From Hibiscus mutabilis (taxonomy: Eukaryota; Streptophyta; Magnoliopsida; Malvales; Malvaceae), in contig CM033718.1 of NCBI GenBank assembly GCA_019671005.1, positions 21,146,014 to 21,210,013 on the forward strand: a DNA stretch of 64,000 nucleotides, given 5' to 3'. Shown one piece after another: positions 55,213-64,000 of the stretch (the first letter of the stretch is position 1; each line of letters starts with the position of its first letter). Position numbers and translations under genes: made by a program. Under the pieces are notes generated by a model, which worked only from the letters and a program-made list of their open reading frames with translations, did no database searches and was not told the DNA's origin.

Positions 55213-56952
55213 ATAGGTACCCTCCCATTGCCAAATTTATTAATATCGATTACCTCAAAACCATGCTTGAGCTAAGTGAACCTCTTGGACTGCTACTCTT
55301 GCCTCATTATTGCCTAACAAGCTACTGATCTGCATAGTTAAGAAAAAGGAGCGTAAGTAATAAGCTTAGTGAGGGATGCTCAAGAGAAAACCATTAACAA
55401 TGCCTTTCGAAAACCCCTTTATTTTCAACAAACCATTTCTCATCATGCTCAAATCTACCCCATGCTTTTAAACTCATTAAAGAAAAATCATCTACCTTTC
55501 AAGACACATGTATCATTTAGATCATGCATTAAATCTAATGCAAATCTCCATGCCACTTCTCATGCTTGAACATTATAAAGCATTTCTCAAAATAGGATCT
55601 CATGTATAAAACTCGTTATCCAAATCTCTTTACAACCAAGATATATGTAATCTCTTATATTGGCATTCAAGTGACTCGGATGGCTACGACTCTATCCTTT
55701 AAATGTTCGGATATGCAGACACCTTGATGGCTACAACCCCATCAAGTATCATGGTCATACTACCCACCATATTGCACAATTCGGCTGGGTTGGCACTACC
55801 CCCATTGCTCGTGGTGATGGCACTAGCCCCATCACTTGCAACACAATGGAACTACCCCCATTGTGTACCGAAGATTTTAAATCACATACAAAATTTTGTA
55901 TATATTATAGTGCACTCTATCCTATTGGTCGACCAATTATATTCGATTATAATAAGCATCATCACTTGCCAATATACACTTTAAAACCATGTTACCTTAC
56001 TATTTTTCGATGCATAACCATAAACCAAGGCTCATCCCATTTCAAAAACAATATCATTGCATGGCATTTTCTCAACAAGTTATAAACTCTTTCAATACCA
56101 TATATCTATCCCATGAGATCACATGAATCATCTCTCAATTCATAAAAACATGCATACCAGTAAGTAACAAATTCTATCTTTAAACATGAGCATGATTTAT
56201 CAAAACAATGGGAAAAAACCTAGAACCGAGAGCTAATTCAATCATACTTACTTCCGAATTTAAACCAGCATTTCAAGCTTAATTTAAACCCCCAAAAGAA
56301 TCACTTTCAAACCTTTTTAAAGATCTAAAACTCTTTTCTACTCACCGACACGCCTCACTTGCTTTGCTGAAGCGATTGAAGCCTTTGGATCAATCAAACC
56401 CTCTTCCAAAGCTATTGGATCCAATTCCCTGCTTCTCTAATGATGAGTTTTCCCTGAAATCATTGAAGAAGAAACTGATGTTTGGCTGGAGAGAATTTGA
56501 GAGAAAATGGTTGAGAGAAAAGTTAGTTACGTGAAATGTGTTTTAAGAAAATAATGAGCAATTAATTCTCCCCATCCTTTTTACCAATTAAAACCACTTT
56601 AAAATTAGTCAATTAAGAGGGAAAAAGTCAGAATTAGACTATTGGTCAAAATCTCCTTAAAGATTCAAAGTTCTGATCTTTTACAAATTAGTCACTAAAA
56701 CAGTTTTTAAACTTTACATTTTGGTCACTTGTCCCAAAATGTCAAACCTTCAAAATAATTTTGCAAAAATTGATTCCACCAAAATCATTTATATATTAAG
56801 TAATGATTTAAAACATTTTCCCTATTTTATTTCCTCCAAAAATCCTTCAAATCAATTAAATCCCGAAACTAGCCTAAATCGCCGAAACCGGTTCGACCGA
56901 ACCATCTAGCCTAAACCTGACTAACTTCTAGGCCTAAAATCGGGGCGTTACA
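55213..56952 (-). repeat. Del-2 3' LTR, outer end missing
   Basis: The inner end GGGGCGTTACA (56952; TGTAACGCCCC in element orientation) adjoins the purine tract. Body parts match the Del-1 LTR (56230-56300 with 22740-22810; 55330-55390 with 21800-21850). The expected outer TGTAAC end is absent. It contains the hairpin set at 55678-55865. Confidence 0.8.
55678..55865. repeat. Row of short hairpins in Del-2 LTR
   Basis: At least three perfect stem-loops share GG-N8-CC at the loop: CTTGATGG/CCATCAAG (55723-55746), GTGATGG/CCATCAC (55814-55835) and CACAATGG/CCATTGTG (55842-55865). Weaker ones are at 55678-55697 and 55751-55770. Loops are alike (CTACAACC, CACTAGCC, AACTACCC) while stems differ and still pair. 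Confidence 0.75.
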
Positions 56953-56970
56953 ACTCGCCCCCACTTAAGA
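56953..56970 (-). other. Polypurine tract of Del-2
   Basis: AAGTGGGGGCGAGT on the minus strand ends at the LTR start TGTAACGCCCC. Same position and form as in Del-1. Confidence 0.85.
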
Positions 56971-57013
56971 AATTTCATCCACGAAATTTACCTGGTGGAA
57001 AAAGGTAAGGGAC

Positions 57014-57636
57014 CTACTTCTTCATGTCAACCTTCCTTTCCCACGTAGCTTCCTCAACACCTCGGTGTTGCCACAACACTTTAACCAACTCTATGGTCTT
57101 CCCACGGAGAACCTTGCTGCCTACATCTAAGATCTTAATCGGTTCCTCCTCATAGGTAAAATCTAGATTCAACTCGACTTCCTCAACCGATATCACATGC
57201 GACGGATTTGATCTATACTTCCTCAATATGGACACATGGAAAACATCATGTATCTTTTCTAGTTCAAGCGGCAATCTCAACCTATAAGCCACCAGTCCAA
57301 TGCGCTCAAGCACTTCATATGGTCCAATAAACCACGGGCTCAACTTGCCTTTCCGACCAAACCTCATCACCTTCTTCCAAGGTGAAACTTTCAAAAACAC
57401 TTTATCACCAACCACAAACTCGATCTCCTTACACTTCAAATTTGTGTAAGACTTTTGCCGATCCAAAGCTGCTTTCAACTGATCACAACGAGCTTCACTT
57501 TTTTCGTTGTTCCTTTCAGCATAGCTGGCAAAGACATAAACTTTTCCCCCGCTTCCGCCCAACAAAGAGGTGTTCTACACTTTCTACCATACAAAGCTTC
57601 ATATGAAGCCATTTGTAAACTTGCTTGATAGCTATT
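57014..57636 (-). pseudogene. pol: Del-2 integrase C-terminus and chromodomain
   Basis: Open for 183 codons (57565-57014): VGDKVFLKVSPWKKVMRFGR, GPYEVLERIGLVAYRLRLPL, DVFHVSILRKYRSNPSHVIS, then the chromodomain VKVLWQHRGVEEATWE, which is intact unlike in Del-1. The C-terminal EEATWE helps the protein bind chromatin. 57636-57566 continues upstream with breaks. Cut at 57637 by the Tat LTR. Confidence 0.85.
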
Positions 57637-57757
57637 TGTAGCGATGTCCCTTTCGCTAAAAAAATGGGTTTTTATCTATTGTTTTGTTTTGAAAATAATG
57701 TATTCCGTGGGGTTTTGTAAAAACTATATTTTATTTTGAAAATAGAGTCGCCACCGA

Positions 57758-58115
57758 CCACTTAGGTAGGCCGGACACCATAAAACCAGAGATTTTGAAA
57801 ACTTTTGGTTCGGGAGTCGGTTACGAATGGGGAAGGATTAGCACCCCCACACCGCTCAAAATTGGTACTTTAATAATTATCGCTTTATTAATATTAGACT
57901 TTTCAGATTAAAGTGACGATTAATTTAAAATTTGGTTATAAGTGCAGGTAAATTTTAAAAGCATCGTTATTCGAGGGTAAACGCCCAAACCACCATCATT
58001 ACGCCTGATACTGGCCCCGTTTACGCTCGGATAAAATGGCACCACATTGACAATTTATATATGTCGATATGAAATCTTAGTGAGCTAAATATAAAATATG
58101 GCAAATAATTTAAAT
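57758..58115 (-). repeat. Tat LTR internal direct repeat, copy A
   Basis: Begins CCACTTAGGTAGGCCGGACA and includes GGGAGTCGGTTACG and TTAGCACCCCCACACCGC. It matches copy B at 58482-58845 with moderate divergence. Confidence 0.75.
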
Positions 58116-58129
58116 ACAATAAAATACAA

Positions 58130-58370
58130 ATAAATATTAACATAATAAAATACTAATCTAACATAAATAAAATACTAATCTAAAACATACATACATAAAT
58201 ATTAATCTAACTCATAAATAAAAACAAATCTAACATAAATAAAATGCTAACATTCATAAATATTAATCTAACACATAAATAAAAACAAATTTAACATAAA
58301 TAAAATATTAATATAATACATAAATTTAAAACATAATAAATACTAATCTAAAACATAAATAAACATACAA
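58130..58370 (-). repeat. AT-rich tandem repeat in the Tat LTR
   Basis: The word ACATAAATAAAATACTAATC recurs with small changes about eight times, a low-complexity minisatellite between the two copies of the direct repeat. Confidence 0.6.
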
Positions 58371-58481
58371 ACTAAAAAACACAATTTTAAATTAACTACT
58401 ACTTCATTAAATCATAAAAATTACAACACAAATAAAAAGGAAAGAAAATATACCTAACTAGGAGCTCGAATGACGAACCCG

Positions 58482-58845
58482 GCCACTTAGGTAGGCCGGA
58501 CACCATAAAACCAGAGATTCAAAAAGACAGGGTTCGGGAGTCGGTTACGGATGGGGAAGAATTAGCACCCCCACACCGCCCAAAAATTGGTACTTTAATA
58601 ATTACCGCTTTATTAATATTGGATTTTCCGGATTAGAGTAACGATTACTTTAAAATTCGGTCATAATTGCGAATATATTTTAAGGGTCCCGTTACCCGAG
58701 AATAAACGCCCAACCACTATCACTACGCTTGATACTGGCCCCGTTTACGCTCGGATAAAAGGACTCCGCATTAACAAGTTATATCTTGATATGTAATCTT
58801 AGTGGCAAGAACGTAAAACATGGCAAAATATTTAAACATAATAAA
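58482..58845 (-). repeat. Tat LTR internal direct repeat, copy B
   Basis: Second copy of 57758-58115, about 725 bp away. An LTR normally has one such block, so this LTR carries an internal duplication. Confidence 0.75.
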
Positions 58846-60454
58846 TATTGACATACCATAATACTAATTTAGCATGAATGATTTTTTATGACTAAAACAT
58901 GTATATGTATATACATATTATTCTAAATAATAGATAAAAACAACTATCATGTGTCAAAATAACAAGGCAGAAATCAGTACATATAGACGAACAAATATTT
59001 CAAAAAAGACATGCATACTGGTAATAAAACATATTTCAACATATACGGGTCCACATATCGTACAAAAGGGGTAGGTACACTAACATGTAACCCTAAAAAA
59101 GGAAACATACAAATATAAAATACAAAATACGCCATGTACGAATTAACTAAAACATAACATGCTTGATATAAATAACCGGAAAAACATGAATATCATACTT
59201 AACACATATATATGCAAACATAAAATACGAGTCATATACGAGGGACATGAAATAAAATAATATCAACATATACGATTATAATACGAACAATAATATTTAC
59301 AAAGAAAATAGGACTGAAATGAAAGAAAAACAAAAGTCAGTGACAGAAATTAAAGAACAATAATATGTAATTTGGGGACGAAATTGCGAAACAAACGAAA
59401 CCTAAAAGGATCAGAATTGTAATTAGACCAAGGGACAAACCCAAAGTGAAAAATTCAAAAACGCGGGATGGTTAAGGGCGTAATTTTACCATTCAGAAAC
59501 TGATTCGGTGTAATTTAGGGACTAAATTGTGACCTTTTGAAAAATCAGGGGGACTGGGACTGTGATTATACCATGCGGTAAGACAAAAATGAAAATATTG
59601 AAAACGCGGTGGGATTAAGTGTGTAATTTACCCATTTAACAAAATAAAAACAACTATAAAATCCCCCCTTTAAGGCCGAAATCAAATTTTTGGCCATTTG
59701 TTTCATTTTTCAGTTTTCGAATAGCTTAGGTTCATCTTTTTCTCTCGCCTGTTCTTACAATACCCAGAATCCGACGGCCGGCCGCCGTGTTCTCCGCCGC
59801 CGGTAGGCTCCCAAAATACAACAAAATAGCCTTCTTTTCGTCCTCAACATGAATCCTAGGTTGGATTCAGAGGATATTCCCCTATTCGCCCTAGATCTAG
59901 GAAATACAAACCAAAAATATTTTTTTTTAGACCAAAACAAAACCACAAGGGGTCTTCCCCTCCCTTTAGTTCACCAGATCTGGCTTGTAGAAGCCGAAAG
60001 GCTTGTCACAGAGGAAAGGAAGACCCACAAACGATTCGGTAAGACTACTCTCCTCTTTTATTTATGTTTTTTTTGTTAATCTTTCGTATATGCATGTAAA
60101 GAAAACAGGTAAGAAAAAAAGAGACAAAAATTTACCACTGGACTGCCTTTTGATTATCTTCGATGTTTACAACTTTCAGGGTTTTTTGTATTACAAGATC
60201 TCTGTTTTTTGTGTTACTACCCTTGTTCTCTCTTTTTTTTTCGCTAATCTTTTTTTCGCTAGCTTATCCGTTACAAAAGCCCCGTTTCATATATATTATT
60301 GCCTCTGTTTTTGGTTGCAAGTTGTATCTTCCTTTTTTCAGATCTAAACTGACACTTTGCTTGTTGTCTTTGGCATAATCTGAACGCGGGGACTGAATAT
60401 CGGCGCGGTGGCGGTGTGGTCATTCTGCCAGCGGCCAGACGCGTTTTCGGCCTT

Positions 60455-60472
60455 TAGATCAGATCTGATCTA
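60455..60472. repeat. 18-bp perfect palindrome in the Tat LTR
   Basis: TAGATCAGATCTGATCTA equals its own reverse complement. It lies in the GC-rich section, near a related ATCAGATCTTGATCC at 60697-60711 and a CACGTG at 60545. Confidence 0.8.
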
Positions 60473-61149
60473 ACGGTCGAGATGGCTTGAAGAACGATCG
60501 GCCTGGATGAAGCCTCGATCTGATGAGACGGCTTGAGATTTCGCCACGTGGAGCTCCGCAGTCGAGGAGCCAGAAGGCGTGGATATTAAAGCGTCCGCGC
60601 GTGGACCACACGCGCGCGTGGCACTCGAACGGTCCATACGTGTGGAGCACGCGCCTGGCAGATATTTTTGACTTCCATTGCATCGTGGCCGTTGGATCAG
60701 ATCTTGATCCAACGGCCCACAGTTACCTGCACATTGTAATTAAATGGGGTTCAGATTTGGGCCAAACGGGCCTTGTAATTGGATTTGTAATTGGACTGTA
60801 ATTTTTTATTTGGGTTTAATATATTTAATTTTTTCATTTTGTCAGCCCAATAATAATAATAGTATAATTATAACAGCAATACATATACATACGAAAATAT
60901 ATACTTATATTATACGATCATTAATTAATATAATATTCTAGTTTACGTACATATAATCATACATATAATTAACATAACATCTAAATATTAATCAAATACG
61001 CTCATACTCTAGATACATACGCGACATACATACACCCCTAATACGTATACATAGCTTATACATGCACACACCACCTTATATTAGTAACATTCATATAATA
61101 AATATACATGCAATATTAATATATTTACAAGTAAAAATGAGTGATTACA

Positions 61150-61163
61150 GTTGCCCCTCTTTG
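61150..61163 (-). other. Polypurine tract of the Tat/Ogre-like element
   Basis: The minus strand reads GCAAAGAGGGGCAAC followed at once by TGTAATCACTC, the LTR start. AAAGAGGGGC-type tracts are usual in this group. Confidence 0.75.
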
Positions 61164-61208
61164 CTTGTTCTCATGGAATGGGAAACAAAGCAAAGATTCA
61201 TAAGCACT

Positions 61209-61544
61209 CATTTTATCAGACTTCCTTGTTTGTAGCCTTGGAAAAACGAATTTTTTTGGACATTTCCGCTCTTCCTTGGCTAAATCTTCAGGCTCGTAAG
61301 TTCTTCCTATATAGAGCTTCGTCACCTTCCGATCTTGGAGCTACAGGCTCTTTTGACATAGAACCCTTCGCTCTCATTTTTATCAGACTTCCCTGTTTGT
61401 AGCTTTGGAAAAAAATGAATTCTTTTGGACATTTCCGCTCTTCCTTGGCTAAATCTTCAGGCTCGTAAGTTCTTCCTATATAGAACTTCGTCACCTTCCG
61501 ATCTTGGAGCTACAGGCTCTTTTCGACATAGAACCCTTCGCTCT
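61209..61544 (-). repeat. Tandem duplication of about 168 bp beside the LTR
   Basis: 61209-61374 and 61375-61544 are near-identical, both running from CATTTT(T)ATCAGACTTCC to AGAACCCTTCGCTCT. Each includes one CTTCCTATATAGA core of the neighbouring array. Confidence 0.85.
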
Positions 61545-61572
61545 GACATCCCGAATTATGAGTCATTCCTTT

Positions 61573-62250
61573 CACTTTGAGACAATAAAGCTTGGAGTTC
61601 TTCCTATATAGAACTCTTTGCTTTCAACGCTGGTTTCTCCTATATAAAACCTTTCGCGCCACTGATGGATTCTTCTGACTGGGAGTTCCTCCTATATAGA
61701 ACTGCTAGTCTTCAAATCCTGGAGCCGTCAGTCCTTCCTATATAGAACTTTTGGCGTCTGAAGTCTCAGAGCTGCAGGTTCTTCCTATATAGAACCTTTC
61801 ACTCTAAGACAATGAAGTTCGGAGCCTTTCCTATATAAGACTCTTCGCTTTCGACACAACGGGTTTCCTATATAACCCTGTGTCATAGGTGAATTGCTTT
61901 GACTGGGAGTTCTTCCTATATAGAACTGCGAGTCTTCACCTTGGAGCCATCAGTCCCTCCTATATAGAACTTTTTGGCGTCTGGAATCTCAGAGCTACAG
62001 GTTCTTCCTATATAGAACCTTTTACTCTAAGACAATAAAGCTCGGAGCCCTTCCTATATAGAACTCTTCGCTTTCGACACAGCAGGATTTCCTATATAAT
62101 CTTGCGTGTCATGGGTGAATTGCTTTGACTGGGAGTTCTTCCTAGATAGAATCATGAAGTCTTCACCCCGAGCTGTCGATCCTTCCTATATAGAACTTTC
62201 AGCTTCTGAAACCTCAGAGCGAAGGATTCTTCCTATATAGAACCTCTCTC
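61573..62250 (-). repeat. Higher-order tandem array, CTTCCTATATAGAAC units
   Basis: Fifteen cores of TTCCTATATAGAAC type are spaced about 36-51 bp apart in a repeating five-step pattern. Cores start near 61602, 61638, 61689, 61735, 61783; then 61829, 61866, 61914, 61958, 62006; then 62052, 62090, 62138, 62181, 62228. The three blocks repeat every 223-227 bp. Unit spacing is not a multiple of three, so it is not a coding repeat, although the minus strand often reads LYRKN. Confidence 0.85.
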
Positions 62251-63302
62251 TGGAGCTTGAAAAGATGTGTTTTTTGTATGTAAAAACATTGTCTTCTCAT
62301 TTGGGATTCACACCGTGATGGTCTTCGATGTTTCTTTGGATCTGCAGATACCTGTCTGAGACGAAAACAAAATGCTATGACAAATGAATGAATTGACATG
62401 CTCCTAATTCTAGCGATGCTTTGACTATTCATGATGCATGAGAGTCAATCTCTGGGTGGGCTTGTTTTGATCCTTATTTGATCTTGACGTCCGTTTTCTC
62501 CTTTTTTACAGGCATCGATACTCCGCCTCACTGTCAGGTTCAACCATCTCAACCTTTCTTTTTCTCCAATTATGATTTGGAATTTTAAAGCGCCTTTCGG
62601 GTTTTCACTTTAAAGAGTTTTTTTGCCCTTTCGGGTTTTCACCCAAGAGATCTCTTTTGTTATCTCGTGTGCCTTCCTTGGATAGATAGGACATGTGCCA
62701 TTGGTCATCCTACCTAGTTGTTTAAAGCTTCTCACCTTCCCTAGCCATTATGTAGGGAACTGGAGGACGGAGTTAACATCGTTTTCTTTTGTTCACCTGC
62801 AATTTTCAAGGTTAAATCATAGTAATGCTCCGAAATCTCTTGTTCCATTATAAGCCTATGTTATCTTATTTGACTAAAATTGACAAGAAGGCCAGGAATG
62901 GATACTCAAAAACACGGTTTTATTACGATTAAGGGCTTCGAGATATCTTGAAAAGAAAGGTATGACACACATGAGTTTAAGTATGAAAATACAAGATCCC
63001 TCATTATCTTCGATATGAATGATACATGACCCTGTCAACCGGCATATAATTTTTTGCCTGAAGCCTTCTCTTCACAATGTTCATGAAGATGCCTTTCTCT
63101 TCGGATATTCAACTTTTCAACTTACCCGAGCCGCCCTTTGCGGGTTTTCAACTCGAGTCCTTCCTTCGCTTCAAGACGCCCGGTTTCGGGTTTTCGTCCT
63201 AAGCTCTCCAATTTTTTTTTAGAGATAATATTTCTTGACGATATCAGAATTTACGGGATTTTTCAGCTCGTCCCCGTCCATTTCTGTTAGGATCAGGGCT
63301 CC
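62251..63302 (-). other. Tat 3' non-coding region between array and pol
   Basis: No coding frame is supported. The phrase CTTTCGGGTTTTC occurs near 62593 and 62628, with looser forms near 63135 and 63183. Otherwise anonymous. Confidence 0.5.
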
Positions 63303-64000
63303 TCATGAGAAGGCTTTTTTTATGACGTACGGTCCTTCCCAGTTGGGCGTCCATTTTCCTAGAGAATCTTTCTGGATAGGGAGGATTCTCTTGAGTACCA
63401 GATCCCCTTCTTTGAATTCTCTTGGGCGCACCTTTTTGTTGTAAGCCTGCACCATCCGCTTTTGGTACATCTGACCATGACAAATGGCCTTTAGTCTTTT
63501 TTCGTCAATGAGATTTAGCTGGTCGAATCTGGCCTGCACCCATTCAGCTTCTTCCAGTTTTACTTCGTTTAAGACCCGGAGGGACGGAATCTCTACCTCA
63601 ATTGGGAGTACTGCTTCGGTACCATACACCAAGGAGTAGGGCGTTGCCCCCGTTGATGTGCGAATAGACGCCCTATAGGCGAAAAGGGCAAAAGGCAACT
63701 TCTCATGCCAATCCCTATAGGTATCGTAGTTTTCGCTATGATCTTCTTTATGTTCTTGTTTGTCGCTTTCCTTCGCTCCATTCATTTTAGGACGATAGAT
63801 CGTGGAATTATGGTGTGTTATCTTGAATTGAGTGCACACGTCCTTCATCATTTTGTTGTTCGATTAGGCGTTGTCGGTGATGATCCTCTCGTAATCCGTG
63901 ATCGACAAATAATTTCCTTCTTTAAGAACTTACAAACTGTAGTCCTGGTGATATTGGCGTAAGACGCTGCCTCAACCCATTTAGTGAAGTAGTCTATGGC
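63303..64000 (-). pseudogene. pol: Tat/Ogre-like integrase, catalytic core and C-terminus
   Basis: At the window edge the minus strand reads AIDYFTKWVEAASYANITRT (first catalytic Asp), then a frame change near 63890 with ERIITDNA (second Asp) in another frame. From 63851 it is open for 182 codons: YRPKMNGAKESDKQEHKED (Glu region), WHEKLPFALFAYRASIRTST, ATPYSLVYGTEAVLPIEVEI, MVQAYNKKVRPREFKEGDLV, KWTPNWEGPYVIKKAFS. The last is the GPY/F module; there is no chromodomain, as expected for Tat. The reverse transcriptase lies beyond the window. Confidence 0.85.

Larger units (their letters stand above)
55213..57636 (-). mobile_element. Del-2: truncated 3' end of a second Del/Tekay element
   Basis: Minus orientation: integrase C-terminus and chromodomain (57636-57014), polypurine tract, then the inner 1.74 kb of the 3' LTR (56952-55213). 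The outer LTR end is cut by Copia-2 and the upstream pol is cut by the Tat LTR at 57637. Confidence 0.8.
57637..61149 (-). repeat. 3' LTR of the Tat/Ogre-like element (3.5 kb)
   Basis: Plus-strand ends are TGTAGCGATGTCCC (57637) and GTGATTACA (61149); the inner end adjoins a purine tract. It holds a duplicated 360-bp block (57758-58115 and 58482-58845), an AT-rich tandem repeat (58130-58370), and a GC-rich part with a palindrome (60380-60720). The GGGGAAGGATTAGCACCCC-type phrase is one I associate with Tat/Ogre LTR ends. A plus-strand open frame at 59849-60079 is unassigned. Confidence 0.75.
57637..64000 (-). mobile_element. Tat/Ogre-like gypsy element, 3' end
   Basis: Minus orientation from the window edge: integrase (64000-63303), non-coding region with repeats (63302-61164), polypurine tract, 3' LTR (61149-57637). 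The integrase style (TPYSLVYGTEAVLPIEVEIP), GC-rich long LTR and repeats between pol and LTR fit the Tat/Ogre/Retand group. It lies inside Del-2 pol. The 5' parts lie outside the window. Confidence 0.8.

Noticed and set aside
60459..60801. Overlapping ORFs in the GC-rich part of the Tat LTR
   Set aside because: High GC removes stop codons by chance; no recognisable domain and no agreement with element orientation and frame.

Overview
This is a stretch of plant nuclear DNA, most likely from a eudicot and probably pericentromeric or otherwise gene-poor. I find no convincing host gene, rRNA or tRNA. Almost everything recognisable is retrotransposon sequence: Ty3/gypsy (Athila, Del/Tekay, Reina and Tat/Ogre types), Ty1/copia (Angela/BARE-like) and LINE fragments, nearly all broken by stops and frameshifts. 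The taxon cannot be fixed from this window; Malvaceae is only a guess from the look of the families.

Layout. 1-4.5 kb: a decayed minus-strand ORF series of the 'putative gypsy-type transposon' (PF04195-like) family. 4.5-9 kb: AT-rich DNA with a foldback element, a SINE-like fragment and degenerate telomere-like motifs. 8.95-13.2 kb: a LINE RNase H domain cut in two by a 3.5-kb solo LTR with a perfect 5-bp target duplication. 13.8-14.7 kb: the chromodomain end of a Reina-like element, followed by possible LINE debris. 17.1-20.8 kb: the 5' half of a plus-strand Athila element (Athila-3). 20.8-46.1 kb: a minus-strand Del/Tekay element (Del-1) split within pol by a plus-strand copia element (Copia-1, 25.6-44.1 kb), whose own 5' LTR is split by a minus-strand Athila element (Athila-1, 25.8-36.0 kb). 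46.1-51.65 kb: the 3' half of another minus-strand Athila (Athila-2), which carries an extra env-position ORF. 51.65-55.2 kb: a 5'-truncated second copy of the copia family (Copia-2). 55.2-57.6 kb: a truncated Del-2 3' end. 57.6-64.0 kb: the 3' LTR, a tandem-repeat array and the integrase end of a minus-strand Tat/Ogre-like element that runs off the window.

The order of events can be read from the nesting: Del-1 is older than Copia-1, which is older than Athila-1. Boundaries were placed by hand from TG...CA termini, primer binding sites, polypurine tracts and target duplications. The most interesting signals are: a set of hairpins with apparently compensating stems in the Del-2 LTR; a five-subunit higher-order tandem repeat beside the Tat LTR; a compound Athila (LTR-internal-LTR-partial internal-partial LTR); an array of hairpin units in the Copia-1 LTRs; and clustered 12-bp palindromes in the Del-1 LTR. 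No cellular pathway or operon-like system is encoded here.
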